A stretch of 64,000 bases of DNA from Przewalskia tangutica (Eukaryota > Streptophyta > Magnoliopsida > Solanales > Solanaceae): the NCBI GenBank assembly GCA_029844215.1, contig CM056738.1, forward strand, positions 43,722,388 to 43,786,387, in the 5' to 3' direction. Below, piece by piece: positions 12,315 to 23,841 of the stretch. Under the pieces are notes generated by a model, which made no database searches, was not told the origin of the DNA, and was given only the letters and a program-made list of their open reading frames with translations. The position numbers and the translations under genes are program-made. The stretch's first letter is position 1. Every line of letters starts with the position of its first letter.

Positions 12315-12790
12315 GGGAAAACTGAGCGAAAAATTCGTACCATTAATAATATTGTCCGCACTTTATTGGTTCATTCTTCTGTTCCTCAATTATTTTGGCA
12401 TCATGCGCTACAAATGGCTTCCGATCTACTCAATATTCTTCCTTCTAAAGGTTTGACATATTCATCCCCTCTCAAAGTCTTATATAATAAGTCTTCGTCA
12501 TATTCTCATCTTAGGGTCTTCGGATGCTTATGTTATCCACTATTTCCATCAACTACAATCAACAAACTTCAGGCACGTTCTACTCCTTGTGTGTTTTTGG
12601 GTTTTCAGTCAAATCACCGCGGTTATAAATGCTTTGATTTGTCCTCTAAATGAATCATCATTACTCGTCATGTTCTCTTTGATGAATCCCAATTTTCCTT
12701 TTCTAATGTAGAAAAACTCATGCCTAGTTCTTATGATTTTTTGGATGAGGATATCTCCCCATATGTTCTACGTCATTTTTTAGATTTGAC
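12315..12790 (+). pseudogene. Ty1/copia integrase C-terminal fragment
   Basis: The frame reads GKTERKIRTINNIVRTLLVH, then the copia integrase tail FWHHALQMASDLLNILPSKG, SHLRVFGCLCYPLFPST, CVFLGFQSNHRGYKC and the linker with RHVLFDE. One in-frame stop (12651-12653) interrupts it. Gag, protease and the catalytic integrase core are absent because the sequence joins the LTR at 12313. It belongs to the same copia unit as the reverse transcriptase downstream. Confidence 0.88.
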
Positions 12791-12990
12791 CGAAAAAACG
12801 TCGTCAGCGCCGCGGCCCTGCACAGAGGCGTCGCGGCTCCAAACTCCTGCGAGACAGCGCCGCGACCCTGTACCCCTAGAACCGCGGCGCCTTCGACGAT
12901 AATTCCAGAAATTCTCGAAAATTCCTAAAATTTACCCAATCCAGCCCAGAGTCTTGGTCTAGTAACTCGCAGTCAACGGGGTATTTTTAA
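12791..12990. other. GC-rich segment inserted in copia between integrase and RT
   Basis: The copia reading frame is lost for about 200 bp. The segment has several GCGCCGCG/CCGCGGC cores resembling the GC-rich part of the Athila-type LTRs at 22680-22850 and 29700-29880. Copia coding resumes at about 12991. The exact limits and any target duplication are not clear. Confidence 0.5.
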
Positions 12991-14247
12991 ACCAAAAAGA
13001 CATTTCAATTTGAATTCTAATGTTCTGAAATCCCCTTACTCCATAATCATGTGTCTGCCTTTAATGACCCTAATTGGAAAAATTTCATGACTGAATAATA
13101 TAACGCTCTTATTGATAATAAGACGTGGGAGTTGGTACCCCGTCCATTTGGTGTTAATATTATTCGGTCTATGTGGATTTTTGTTCATAAGGAAAATTTT
13201 GATGGTTCATTTGCAAGGCATAAGGCTAGACTTGTAGGTGATGGTAAGACTCAGCAGGTTGGTGTGGATTGTGGTGAGACGTTTAGCCCGATGGTCAAGA
13301 CGGCTACCATTTGCACTGTGCTCAGCTTAGCTCTTTCAAAATCATGACTCATTCATCAGCTAGATGTGAAGAATGCTTTTCTACATGGTGATCTTCAGGA
13401 GACAGTGTATATGCATCAGCCTTTGGGGTACATGGATACTAGATATCCTAATCATGTCTGTCTATTGAAGAAGTCCTTGTATGGGCTTAAGCAGTCTCCA
13501 TGGGCCTGGTATAAGAGGTTTGTTGATTTTGTTTCGACTATGGTTTTTTTTCACAGCATGTCTGATAATTCATTGTTCATATATCGTCAAGGTTCTTCCA
13601 TGGCTTATATATTATTATATGTGCATGATATTATCTTGACTGCTTATTCTGATGCTTTGAGAAAGTCTATTATGACAATGCTCAGTTCTGAGTTTGTCAT
13701 GAAAGACTTGGGCCCCTTGAGCTATTTTTTGGGAATTGCAGTCACTCGTCATGTAGGTGGATTGTTCTTAACACAGAGGAAGTATGCAGCAGAGATCATT
13801 GAGAGGGATGAGATGTCATCCTGTAAGTCCACTTCTACTCCAGTTGATACTAAACACAAGTTGGGTCTTTGCGGTGGCTCTCAGATGAGATCGACCCGCT
13901 ATCGTAGTCTTGCAGGCGCCCTTCAGTATCTTACGTTCACGCGACCAGACATTACATATGCAGTCCAGCAGGTGTGTTTGTTTATGCATGATCCCAGAAT
14001 TGAACATATGAATGCGCTCAAATACATCCTTAGGTACATTCAGGGAACACTTGATTATGGATTGCATTTGTATCCTTCATCGACGTCTACACTTGTCTCA
14101 TATACAGATGCTGATTGGGGTGGTTGTCCTGACACCAGACGGTCTACATCTGGCTATTGTATGTTTTTGAGTAATAACTTGGTCTCATGGTCTGCCAAGC
14201 GTCAATCTACGCTTTCACGTTCAAGTGCAGAGGCCGAGTATCGAGGG
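12991..14247 (+). pseudogene. Ty1/copia reverse transcriptase and RNase H, broken by Ty3 insertion
   Basis: One frame carries the copia RT-RNase H: TWELVPRP, RSMWIFVHK, the ARLVGDGKTQQ segment, QLDVKNAFLHGDL, KKSLYGLKQSPWAWY, then the active-site segment, TRPDITYAVQQV, and the RNase H motifs TDADWGGCPDTRRSTSGYC and SRSSAEAEYRG. The catalytic YVDD box reads YVHD (13618-13629), so an essential aspartate is lost. In-frame stops occur near 13096 and at 13345. The frame ends at 14247 where a Ty3 LTR begins; the rest of RNase H is at 11710 and in part at 36550. It is an inactive relic. Confidence 0.92.
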
Positions 14248-16879
14248 TGTTACACCCCGTATTTTCTAGAGAATGAGATGAGAACGTACATGAGAAAATA
14301 AGATTTGAATTTTGGAACGAAAGAAAAATCACTTTTTCCTAAGGAAATATTTCGGAACCTCGTGAAGGAAAAAAGTTTATTCTATGGAATTTGGTTCTCA
14401 AATTTGATATTTGGGACTTATAGAATATATTGGAATTTTCGATTTTTAAGTTCCGAATTTGGTCATGTGGGGCCCACGGAAAATTTTTACGGTTTTGTAG
14501 GGCCCACAATATTTTGAGATATTTTGGCCAAATATAGATATTTTGGAGGAAGAAATAATTTGGACCAATAGAAGGGTGACACGTGTCACCCCTCCACTTG
14601 TATTGCTACATTAGATATATATATATGGTTAGCATGAAGACTTTGACTTAGATATTTGTGGAGACAAGTGGACAAGTAGGTCCCACTCCACTTGTCCATA
14701 TCTCATCCATTCTGATATTTATATATACATAGAGGGAGTGCAAGACTTTCCACACTTAGAACATATTTCACACTTCTATCTCCCTTCCATGTTGCTCTCG
14801 GCCAAACACCCTTTTTAAGAATAAAAATCATTAAAATTCCAAGCTTAGTTCACTAATACAAGATTAAGGTCCCTAACCAAGTGTTAAGCCAAGGGCTATA
14901 TTAATTCCAAGAAAATCAAGGGTTGGCCGAGAATAAGGGTGTGAAACCCTAGGGTTCTGTCGACTTTTTGGAAGCGAAACGTGAAGTGAAGTTGGTTATA
15001 AGCTCATAGGGGTCACGTATATGTGATTGGAACTTGAAAAAGTGGAGCGAAACGAAAATTGTGGACCAATATAGTAGGGGTTGTTTTGGACGATTTTGGG
15101 CACAAAAATGAGGTAATAGTTCTTCCTAAATTAAAGTAATTGGATATTACTTATTGTTATGTTTAAGGGATGAATTTATGTTAAGGAAGAAATGGAAAAT
15201 AAGACGTGTATGTGATAGATGTGTTGTTGGCCGATTGGAGGCAGTTTTGTGCCATTAGTTTCGTTGGTTATATTGTTGTTGTTATCCACACTTGTCGCAT
15301 GTTAAAATGAGGTAATATGGTTGTTGATAAGATGGTATGTCATATATGAAAGTGTTGGAACTTGAATTGGAATAAAATGAATTAAGGAAAGAGTTATCGG
15401 ATTGTAGCTATTGGCTGTGGAATCTATAAAACTGTTGGACGTTATTATACAATTTTAGGGATTGTTTTAGGGCATTGGAATTCTGGAAATTCAGCCCTCA
15501 TTTTGCATGTTTAATGTGGGAAAATGACTAATGAAAGTCCTAAGGAATAAGGGTGAAAAAGGCCTCACATTGTACCCTTAATGTTGGTTATTTATGGAAT
15601 GTTTTATAGACTGCCTTTATATCGTTGTGGGGCAGAATTTTACACGTCAAGTTGGAGTGTAATCCCATTTGGTTGTTTCTTTGGTTGTGAACTGTTTATT
15701 TAAGTTAAGGGGCTGAATTTTGCACGTAAGGTATGCGTGTGATCCCCTTTGGTTAACTGCTGGTTGTGCCCTTAATTGTGGCTTGGTTGTTGATTTTGGG
15801 CCTTGGACAAGGTGGAAAAGTACATAGAAACAAAGGAAGTTCTGCCCAAATTCCCATAGAATAAGAGGGCCATTATTTGGTATAAGTCTTACACTTGGAA
15901 GCTTGAAGTTGATAGAAGTGCTATTGTCATTTTAGGTTGAAGTACTACGTGTGGCATATTCTACTAGGCAAGTGGAATAGCCGACAAGGTTGAAGTACAT
16001 TCGGGCATATTCTACTTGTCGTGTTGGTTAGTTGTCAACGAGGTATGTGAACTTCTTCCTTCTATAGGCATGATTGATTATTGGAGTATAGATGACTTGT
16101 TTCTTGAAGTATACTTGTCTCGTTATTAGAGTATTCATGTTATTGATTCTATGCTAAAGGCATGTCTAAATTATTCCTAAGTCCTTACCAAGTCTTATAA
16201 GAGATGTTGGTAAGAGTGTTTAGTAAGCAGAGGAGTCGAGTTGATCATGCTGAGTTACAACACTAATGAGACTTGATTTATTTGAAAGTCATGAGACTAG
16301 ATTTATTTGAAAGTTATGAGACTTAGTTGAAAGTATATGAGATTTTACTTGAAGGTATATGTGACCTTACTTGAAAGTATATGAGATTTGATTAGACGAA
16401 GTATAAGAGACTTGATTTATATGAAGTATAAATGACTTGATTTTGGGAAAGAAGAAGTAACTTGATTTGAAAAGAATAAGTTACTTGAGTTTAAAAGTGT
16501 AAGTAACTTGTTTTTAATAGTGAAAGTGCCTTGATGCTACAAGTGCTAGTATCTTGGGGTTTTATAAAGGAAAGAATAGATGTACATAGTACTTTTGGTT
16601 TCAACTCTCTTATATGGCATGATATGATTCTTTTTATAAGATTAGATGTACATAGTACTTTGGGTTCATTTCCCTAATGTTACATCACATGATAATGCAT
16701 TGGTTTTATTAAATGGAAAGAGGTGATAGTGCCTTGGTTTGTTTAAAAAAAGAAGATGTGGTAGTGCTTTAATTTCAAAAATGAAAGTTGGTTATAATGA
16801 CTTTATGGAAAGTTTGTTATAACGGTTTTATGGAAAGTCAAGAGATGGTTTAAAATGTCATATGGTTGCATTGATACAC

Positions 16880-17345
16880 CGAGTCCCATGGTGGGCCGGG
16901 ACACGTTGCATGTACACACATGAGGATTCTATGAATAGTTATGATTACAACGAGTCCCCTAATGGGCCGGGACACGTTATAGGTGCATATGTGATGAGGA
17001 TGACCACACCGAGTCCCATAATAGGTCGGGACATGTTATACGACTTATATGACTTTACAACGAGACCCAGAAAGGGTCGGGACATGTTATACCTTATATG
17101 ACTTTACACCGAGACCCAGAAAGGACCGGGACATGTTATACCTTATATGACTTTACACCGAGACCCAGAAAGGGCCGGGACATGTTATACCTTATATGAC
17201 TTCACACCGAGTCCCAGAATAGGCCGGGATATGTTATACCTTATATGACCCTACACCGAGTCCCAATATGGGCCGGGACATGTTAGATACAGAGTATGAG
17301 AACCGAGTCCCAATATGGACCGGGACAGGTTATAGGTACAGAGTA
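16880..17345. repeat. Tandem repeat with GTCCC/GGGAC inverted cores, about 9 units
   Basis: Units of roughly 50-60 bp carry GAGTCCCAATATGGGCCGGG-like cores (with GAGACCC variants) followed by ACATGTTATACCTTATATGAC. Each core can fold into a short stem. The 34474-36549 LTR keeps only three or four units and has a deletion of about 1.4 kb that ends inside the array. Confidence 0.85.
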
Positions 17346-17580
17346 TGATACTTATCTATACGTGTATGAACATGATGATTCTATGAGTAGGCATCCATGA
17401 GGCGAGTACAGTAGTACAATGATACAGGGGTACAGTGATACAAAGTACAATTGGCTCTTATTTTATATGACACGGTTGGATCTGGTATTTGATTATTTTA
17501 CTTGTCTCTGTCATTTCTTGGTCAGTCATGATTTTAATACTGTACTTTATTTCTGTTCCATACTTAGTACTTGTTGTACT

Positions 17581-17616
17581 GACCCCCTTCGGGGGGCTGC
17601 GTTCATGCCCGCATGT
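17581..17616 (+). other. Conserved GC hairpin and CTGCGTTCATGCCCGCA motif in LTR
   Basis: GACCCCCTTCGGGGGGCTGC can fold as a C-rich/G-rich stem closed by CTTCGG, followed by the motif TTCATGCCCGCA. The same block is at 36387-36420 and, on the minus strand with a changed loop, at 30855-30892. Function unknown; it may lie in the R/U5 part of the LTR. Confidence 0.6.
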
Positions 17617-18007
17617 ATTATGTACTCAGTTGGGTGATCCGCGAGCTTAGGATCTCCAGTCAGCTTCTATTGAGACAACTTCACTATGCTGGAGTCTTGT
17701 CATGTTGGTAAGAAGTTTGTATTAGAGTCTTGTACATTTATGGGTACGACGGGGTCTTGTCCCGTCATAGTATTTGTCCAAACTCTTAGAGGTCTGTATA
17801 CATATGTGGGCCGGACTTCCGTGAGTTGTATTTATATTATTGTACAGTTGTAGTTCCATTCGGGTATTATATATTATGGCAGCCTTGTCGGCTTGGCCTT
17901 TGTTTGGAAAAAACAAGAGTGTTATTTAGCTTCCGTGGGTTACTTGTGTTGTATGGGTAGAAGGGTGCCCAGGTAGGGCACCAGTCGCGGCCCGGTTTGG
18001 TCGTGTG

Positions 18008-19024
18008 AGTGGTATCGAGCGATTAGTCCTCGGAATGTCTGAATGGTGTATAGTAGAGTCTTGTTTATCGGTGTGTTGTACACCACATCTATAAACAAGA
18101 GGCTACAATACATTTAGGATTGGTTTCCCTTATTCTCACTCTGAGATCGTGCGATAGAGCTGTGTTGTTAGGGTAGTCTCTCCTTAACGTATTATTGTGG
18201 TTGCAGCTATGCCTTCGAAAATGGCAACAGTGGACCAGACAGGAATGCACCTTTTTATACAGGTTGGTAAAATTGTTGTATAGTTACTATAATAATGTAC
18301 ATCTATACGGATATATTTACTAGGGTCATATGTGTTTTACCTGAAATGATTATGAGTTATCACGAGTTGGTTAAGCTTTGATAATGGCTTAGAGATATGA
18401 AAACAGTTAATAAGTATAAACAGAACTATACGATCGAGTATCAAGGTAGAGATATTTGTGATTAATAATGAGTAGAAAGAAGGATTACTACAAGGATGAT
18501 AAAGGTAAAGGAAATTGAATCTAAGTATAATGACCAAGTTTGGATATAGTAACGCCAAGGATTGGAAACAGGAGCAAAATGTGAGATTATGTACGTATAC
18601 TAGAATAAGTTTGGAAGTACGAGAAGAGTATGACAAGTAAGAAAAGGAGTGAACAAGTGCTAAAAGAATTGAGGTGTTTATGGTTATGACTAAGGAAGGT
18701 ACGAAAGGAGAATCCTTTTAGACCAAGAATGAGAGTAAATGTGACGATAGGTCGGGTTGTTGGCTAATTACGGGTCAACCCGTAGCATTGAATGAAGTGG
18801 GGCCAGTTGGAGATGGTCCCGCTATGTGATAGGGTCACGACGATGAAAGGCCCAATTCTTGTTAATCGTTTTACGAGTTCGTGGACGCGTTCCACCAGAA
18901 CCAGGTCGTGGGAGCCGAGAATGGACAAAACGTGAGCATGTGATGGTTGTGTGCAAGTGCGGTTATATTTCAGCTTGACACCTAGTATGAACATTCGTGA
19001 CGAATGTTTCTAAGGGGTGAGGGA
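18008..19024 (+). mobile_element. Short non-coding internal region of a Ty3 derivative, first copy
   Basis: Only about 1 kb lies between LTRs starting at 14248 and 19025. It begins with a mutated primer site (TGGTATCGAGCG at 18010) and keeps a gag-start-like ATG context at 18210, but the frame is soon lost. It ends in the purine tract AAGGGGTGAGGGA next to the LTR. No gag, protease or polymerase can be read; ORFs at 18337-18636 and 18764-18994 are not credible. A near-identical internal region at 33455-34473 shows this is a family, not a chance deletion. Replication would need proteins from a full-length relative. Confidence 0.8.
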
Positions 19025-19844
19025 TGTTACACCCCGTATTTTCTAGAGAATGAGATGAGAACGTACGTGAGAAAATAAGATTTGAATTTTGGAACGAAAA
19101 AAATCACTTTTTCCTAAGGAAATATTTTGGAACCTCGTGAAGGAAAAAGGTTTATTAATTGAAATTTGGTTCTCAAATTTGGTACTTGGGACTTATAGAA
19201 TATATAGGAATTTTGGATTTTTAAGTTCCGGATTTGGTCATTGGGGCCCACGGGAAAATTTTACGGTTTTGTGGGGCCCACAATTTTTTGAGATATTTTG
19301 GCCAAATATAGATATTTTGGAGGAAGAAATAATTTGGACCAATATGAGGGTGACACGTGTCACCCCTCAACTTGTCTTGCTATATTAGATATATATATAT
19401 ATATATATGGTTAGTATGAAGACTTTGACTTAGATATTTGTGGAGACAAGTGGACAAGTGGGTCCCACTCCACTTGTCCATATCTCATCCATTGTGATAT
19501 TTATATATACATAGAGGGAGTGCAAGACTTCCACACTTAGAAAATATTTCACACTTCTATCTCCATTTCATGTTGCTCTCGGCCAAACACCCTTTTTAAG
19601 AACAAAAATCCTAAAACTTCCAAGCTTAGTTCACTAATACAAAATTAAGGTCCCTAACTAAGTGTTAAGCCAAGGGCGTTATTAATTCCAAGAAAATCAA
19701 GGGTTGGCCGAGAATAAGGATGTGAAACCCTAGGGTTCCGTCGACTTTTTGGAAGCGAAGCGTGAAGTGAAGTTGTTTATAAGCTCATAGGGGTCACATA
19801 TATGTGATTGGAACTTGAAGAAGTGGAGCGAAACGAAAACTGCG
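19025..19844 (+). repeat. 3' LTR of the short-internal Ty3 derivative, truncated
   Basis: First 820 bp of the LTR, closely matching 14248-15060 and 34474-35280. It is cut at 19844, where minus-strand Ty3 coding sequence begins. The extra minus-strand frame that runs into it (19730-19844) is an artefact of the junction. Confidence 0.85.
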
Positions 19845-21875
19845 GACCAATTCAGCTGGTCCTTCAACTCCCTCAACTCAGCAGGTGCCATCATGTACGG
19901 CGGAATAGATATAGGCCGAGTGTCTGACAACGTGTCAATACAGAACTCTATCTCCCTCTCGGTAGGAATACCTGGGAGATCATCTGGGAATACATCCGGA
20001 AACTCTCTAACCACCGAATCGATCAAGAATCGCACCGGCCTGCAGATCGAATACGAACCGGATGATAAATGTACCGCTTCGCACCATCTTCCTAGCCTTG
20101 AGGTAAGAAATAAACCTACCCATCGGCCATTTGTATTGCCATACTCGATAATCGACTCCCAGAAACTGGAATCGGACCAACCTGTCTCTACAGTCAACGT
20201 TGGCATAACAAGAAGCCAACCAGTCCATACCCATTATGACGTCAAAATATGTCATCTCCAACTCTATCAAGTCTGCTAGGGTATGACGACTGTATATAAA
20301 CACCGGGCAATCTTTGTACACCCGCTCAGCTAACACCGAATCACCCACTGGCGTAGCTACCTCAAAAGGCTCTATCGACACCGGCTCTATCCCGATTCTA
20401 CCACCAATAAGAGGGGACACATAGGACAAGGTAGAACCTGGATCTATCAAAGCATAAACGACACAGCATGAAATCAATAATGTGCCTGTGACGACATCCG
20501 GGGAAGCCTCCTGATCCTGTCGGCTGGCTAAGGAATATATGCGGTTCTGTGGACCGCTAGAACTAGGACCTCCACTACGACCTCTGTCGCGGCTTTCCGG
20601 TCCGTGAACACCCTGCCCTCCGGGACGCATAACCACAGAAGAAGAAGACCCAGCAACTGACCCTGTCGGCTGAACCATACCACCCCCGCCGCCTTTAGTC
20701 GGACAATCCCTCTTCATATGGCCCTGCTGGCCACAAGAGAAACAATCTCCCGAAGCAATACGACACTCGCCTGGGTGAGATCTACCGCATCGAACACATC
20801 GAGATACGGGCGGTCTCGATCGGTTACGGTCTCTGCCTCCCTGAAACCCCGAAGTCCTAGAGCCCTGACCTGCTCCTGAATAACCCGGTTGATCAAATCT
20901 CCTGCCAGAAAACCGAAAAGGAGCACTCTGTGCCAGCTGAAATGTGGACCTAGTCATTCTTGAAATTTGTCAGTCTCGAAATTGCCACGAACCCTGCATC
21001 ACAGCCTCTTGGTGGCTTTGAGTCTGGATGATCCTCTCTCTCTCTGTCCTCTATCCCCTGTGCATAAGCCTGCATCCTGGCAATATCCATACCTGGCTGA
21101 AGGGCCACTCCCAGGCATGCCATAATCATATGACGGTCTAGCCCCATCACATAGCGATGAACTCTGTCTGCCATGTCAGCCACAATAGTGAGCGCATACC
21201 TGGCCAATGAGTCAAACTCCAGGTTGTGCTCTCTGATAGTCCTCCCATTCTGTCTCAATGTCAAGAATCTATCCACGCGGGATCTCCTCATCTCAGGAGG
21301 CAAAAAGTGACCAGGAAGGCCTCTGTGAACTCATCCCAAACAGCTGGAAGAGCACCCTCACCTCTAGACAACTCCCATGACTCAAACCAGTTCAACGCAA
21401 TATCGCGTAACCGGTAAGAGGCTAACACAACTGACTCTGTCTCCGTGGCCCTAAGCACCTGCATAGTCCGCTGTATCGGCCGAATAAACTCCTGAAGATC
21501 CTCCTCAGATCTTGAACCATAGAACTCGGGTGGATTACAACCCAGAAAATCCCGAATCCTCAAGCTGTCGGCTCTAGGGTTAGCTACCTGCTCATGTCGG
21601 CGCTGCCCTGCCACTATGCTAGTCAATAACCTGATCTGCTCTCCGTAATCTCTATACTCTGCCCCTGGCTGCGGAACTGGAGGCTCAGGTATCGGAACCT
21701 CTGGAGCTACGGCCGCTCTCGGCTCCTCTAATACTGTCGGTGTGGCTGAACTCGCCGACCCGCCCACAACCTCAGGCATAGTCTGGGCCTGAGTCCTAGT
21801 AACCCTCTGCGTACCACTAGCAGCTCCTGCTGCTGCCTTGCCCTTCTGGGCCCTGGTCGCCTTCCGTGGAGGCAT
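19845..21875 (-). pseudogene. gag: Tekay-like Ty3 gag, zinc knuckle, protease and start of RT (frameshifted)
   Basis: Minus-strand reading starts MPPRKATRAQKGK at 21875. In order come a Gag core (RIRDFLGCNPPEFYG, DIALNWFESWE, RPEMRRSRVDRFLTL, DRVHRYVMG), a basic Arg/Gly/Ser region, a zinc knuckle CFSCGQQGHMKRDC, and a retropepsin with active site DPGSTLSYV and flap-side motif VIMGMDWL. Then comes the RT entry segment VVREFPDVFPDDLPG to MAPAELRELKDQL, where the sequence is cut at 19845. Frame changes occur near 21295, 20955 and 20100-20200, so no single protein is made. Gag would form the particle and the protease would cut the polyprotein. RT, RNase H and integrase are missing. The order and the DPGST variant fit the Tekay/Del lineage of chromoviruses (family assignment is inference). 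Confidence 0.9.
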
Positions 21876-22066
21876 AACTGATACATAAGAATAGGTCAGA
21901 GAGGATTCAACCTAATAAGACAACTCTACTGCACGATCTCAGAGAGAGAAGAATGGAAACCAATCCTAAATGTCCTGCAGCCTCCTGATTATAGATGTGG
22001 TGCACAACACAACGATAATCAAGACTCTACTAGACACAGTCTGTAGACACTTTCCGAGGACTAACT

Positions 22067-22078
22067 GCTCTGATACCA
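22067..22078 (-). other. Primer-binding site, initiator tRNA-Met
   Basis: Minus strand TGGTATCAGAGC, complementary to the 3' end of plant initiator tRNA-Met, four bases inside the LTR end (TGACA at 22083). It lies between the LTR and the gag start, as expected. Confidence 0.88.
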
Positions 22079-22082
22079 TTTT

Positions 22083-22471
22083 TGTCATGACCCGACCCTG
22101 AGCCCGCGATTGGTGCCCTACCTGGGCACCTCCTTTCAGGTATACATCAGAGAATAGCAGCGTAACATACACAACTCATAAAAATAATTAGACAGAAAAT
22201 ATGAACAGGCTAGCCGATTAGGCCGCTTTCCGTGAAATATACATAATCCAAAATTCAAAACAACACATCTCTGTTCTTTCAACCCAATTCACAAATATGA
22301 CTACAGACCTCTAAGAATAACAACTATGATGGGAAAGGGCGCCGTCATACCCCTGAATATACATAAATCTACAACATCAGGGAAACCGTACCAAAAGACA
22401 AGCCTCCGAAGAAATGGAGCTTCTGACACCTGATCAGTGATCCTAAGAATGAGGATCCACCACCTGCTTAC
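22083..22471 (-). repeat. Tekay-like LTR, left piece (split by Athila element)
   Basis: 3' end of the 5' LTR that serves the minus-strand gag at 19845-21875. It continues at 30850-33397 on the far side of the Athila-like insertion; rejoined length is about 2.9 kb. Its left boundary is TGTCATGAC next to the primer site. Similar to 1-300 of the window. Confidence 0.85.
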
Positions 22472-23800
22472 TGATCGGTGTATTTTATATACACTTTTTG
22501 AGTCAGTTTTAGTTAGTCTTTTGTCCCTTTTTGTACAAATAAGTGTCGTATTAGGATAGTTTTTCTTTCTTTTGAGTCAAAGTGGTTAAAATGACCAAAT
22601 GGCGGAAAAGGAGCTAAAAGAGGGCAAAAGAGGAGGTTCCAGAGCTAAAAGCAGAGAAAGTGGCGAACAAGGCAAAAGCCGGACGGTAGCCGCGGCCTCC
22701 TGCGATCGAAGCGGGGCGACGCCCAATCATCAGAGAGGATGCAGAGGTTCCAGTACGCGCGGCTGCAACAGAGATCAGGGCCGCGACGCCAAATCACCAG
22801 TCTTTGCAAAGTTCCGGCCATGGCGCGGAAAAAATCAGGTTAATGACGATTTTCCGGGCCAGGCTTTGAGGGAAAAGTTTGAGGCGGTTTTCAGCCTATA
22901 AAAGGAGAACCCTAGGCAGATTTTAAGGGTTCCCTTTCTTGCACAACACAAGGTTTTCTTGGATTGAAGATTGGAGACCCTAAACTTAGTAATTTTCTTT
23001 TCTTTTCTTTCTTTTATTTCAGTTTTGTATGATGAACTTTGAATTAGTTCTTGTCATGTCTATGGCTAGGAACTAATTCTTTTATAGGGCTTTCCATGTT
23101 GATTCACTAGAAACTTATGTTATGAATTAATGCATGTCTATGGTTATTATTCTTCTTTGAGAGATTTATCCAATAATTGCTTTGAATGCTTGGTAATTAA
23201 TTGACAACTAATTATCATTATATGATTTCTAATCAAACTTCGAAAGGAGGAGGTTGTGAATATCTTTGTAAGTTGGGTAGACATATTTTGGATTGGGGAT
23301 GAAAATACCTCAATTATTTATGTAGCGTTAATGAGAGGCTTAACAACCCTAATTTTGCGCATGGTGCGTGACGGTTAACTAGGTTTTTGTTCTTAATCCT
23401 CCTATAGAGTTATCCTTATCACCGAAAGGTAGAAAGGTGCAATACTGGGGTTGAGTGTTTATATATCCTTAATGGGAATATAAAACGATTTCGTAAACCT
23501 GCTAGCTCCGAGAGAAGAAGACCATAATCCATTGCATTAATAAGTAACATAAGCGGATAGTTGAGGAGACATGGAAGCCCTATTCCCATCACAACTGAAG
23601 TAAACTTATAGTTAATTATCTTTTATAATTATTAGTTATAAACCACAAAAATCAAATATCAATTGCCAAATAGATACCAAAAGATAGATAGTTGGTACTT
23701 GAACCCTAATCCTTGTGGACGATATTCGGTCTTATCAAGACTATATTACTTGTCACGATAACGTGCACTTGCGTTAAAGTGTGCATCTTTTCGCGCATCA
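22472..23800 (+). repeat. 5' LTR of the Athila-like element (1329 bp)
   Basis: Nearly identical to 29503-30844 except in the GC-rich part at about 22678-22860, where the two differ strongly. It contains TATAAAAGGAG (22898-22908), a likely TATA box with transcription starting shortly downstream. The plus-strand frame at 22599-22901 is not conserved in the other LTR and is not a gene. Confidence 0.92.
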
Positions 23801-23806
23801 AGTTTT

Positions 23807-23823
23807 TGGCGCCGTTGCCGGGG
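23807..23823 (+). other. Primer-binding site, tRNA-Asp (GTC)
   Basis: TGGCGCCGTTGCCGGGG, 6 bases after the LTR, is complementary to the 3' end of plant tRNA-Asp. This primer is typical of Athila and Tat elements. Confidence 0.92.
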
Positions 23824-23841
23824 ATTGCAACCTTGATAGAG

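Larger units (their letters stand above)
14248..18007 (+). repeat. Long LTR (about 3.76 kb) of a Ty3 derivative, 5' copy
   Basis: Starts TGTTACACCCCGTATTTTC at a break in copia RNase H and ends near 18007 before a damaged tRNA-Met primer site. The beginning is repeated at 19025 and 34474 and the end at 11327-11709 and 33398-33454. It holds an array of GTCCC...GGGAC units (16880-17345) and a GC-rich hairpin (17581-17600). Small frames in it are not genes. Confidence 0.88.

Noticed and set aside
16880..17345. Possible CRISPR-like array
   Set aside because: Units are adjacent, vary in length and lack unique spacers; they lie inside an LTR of a eukaryotic retrotransposon.
18337..18994. Minus-strand ORFs of 99 and 76 residues in the short Ty3 internal region
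   Set aside because: In the second copy (33788-34443) the first one is shorter; both lie opposite the element's orientation and lack domains.
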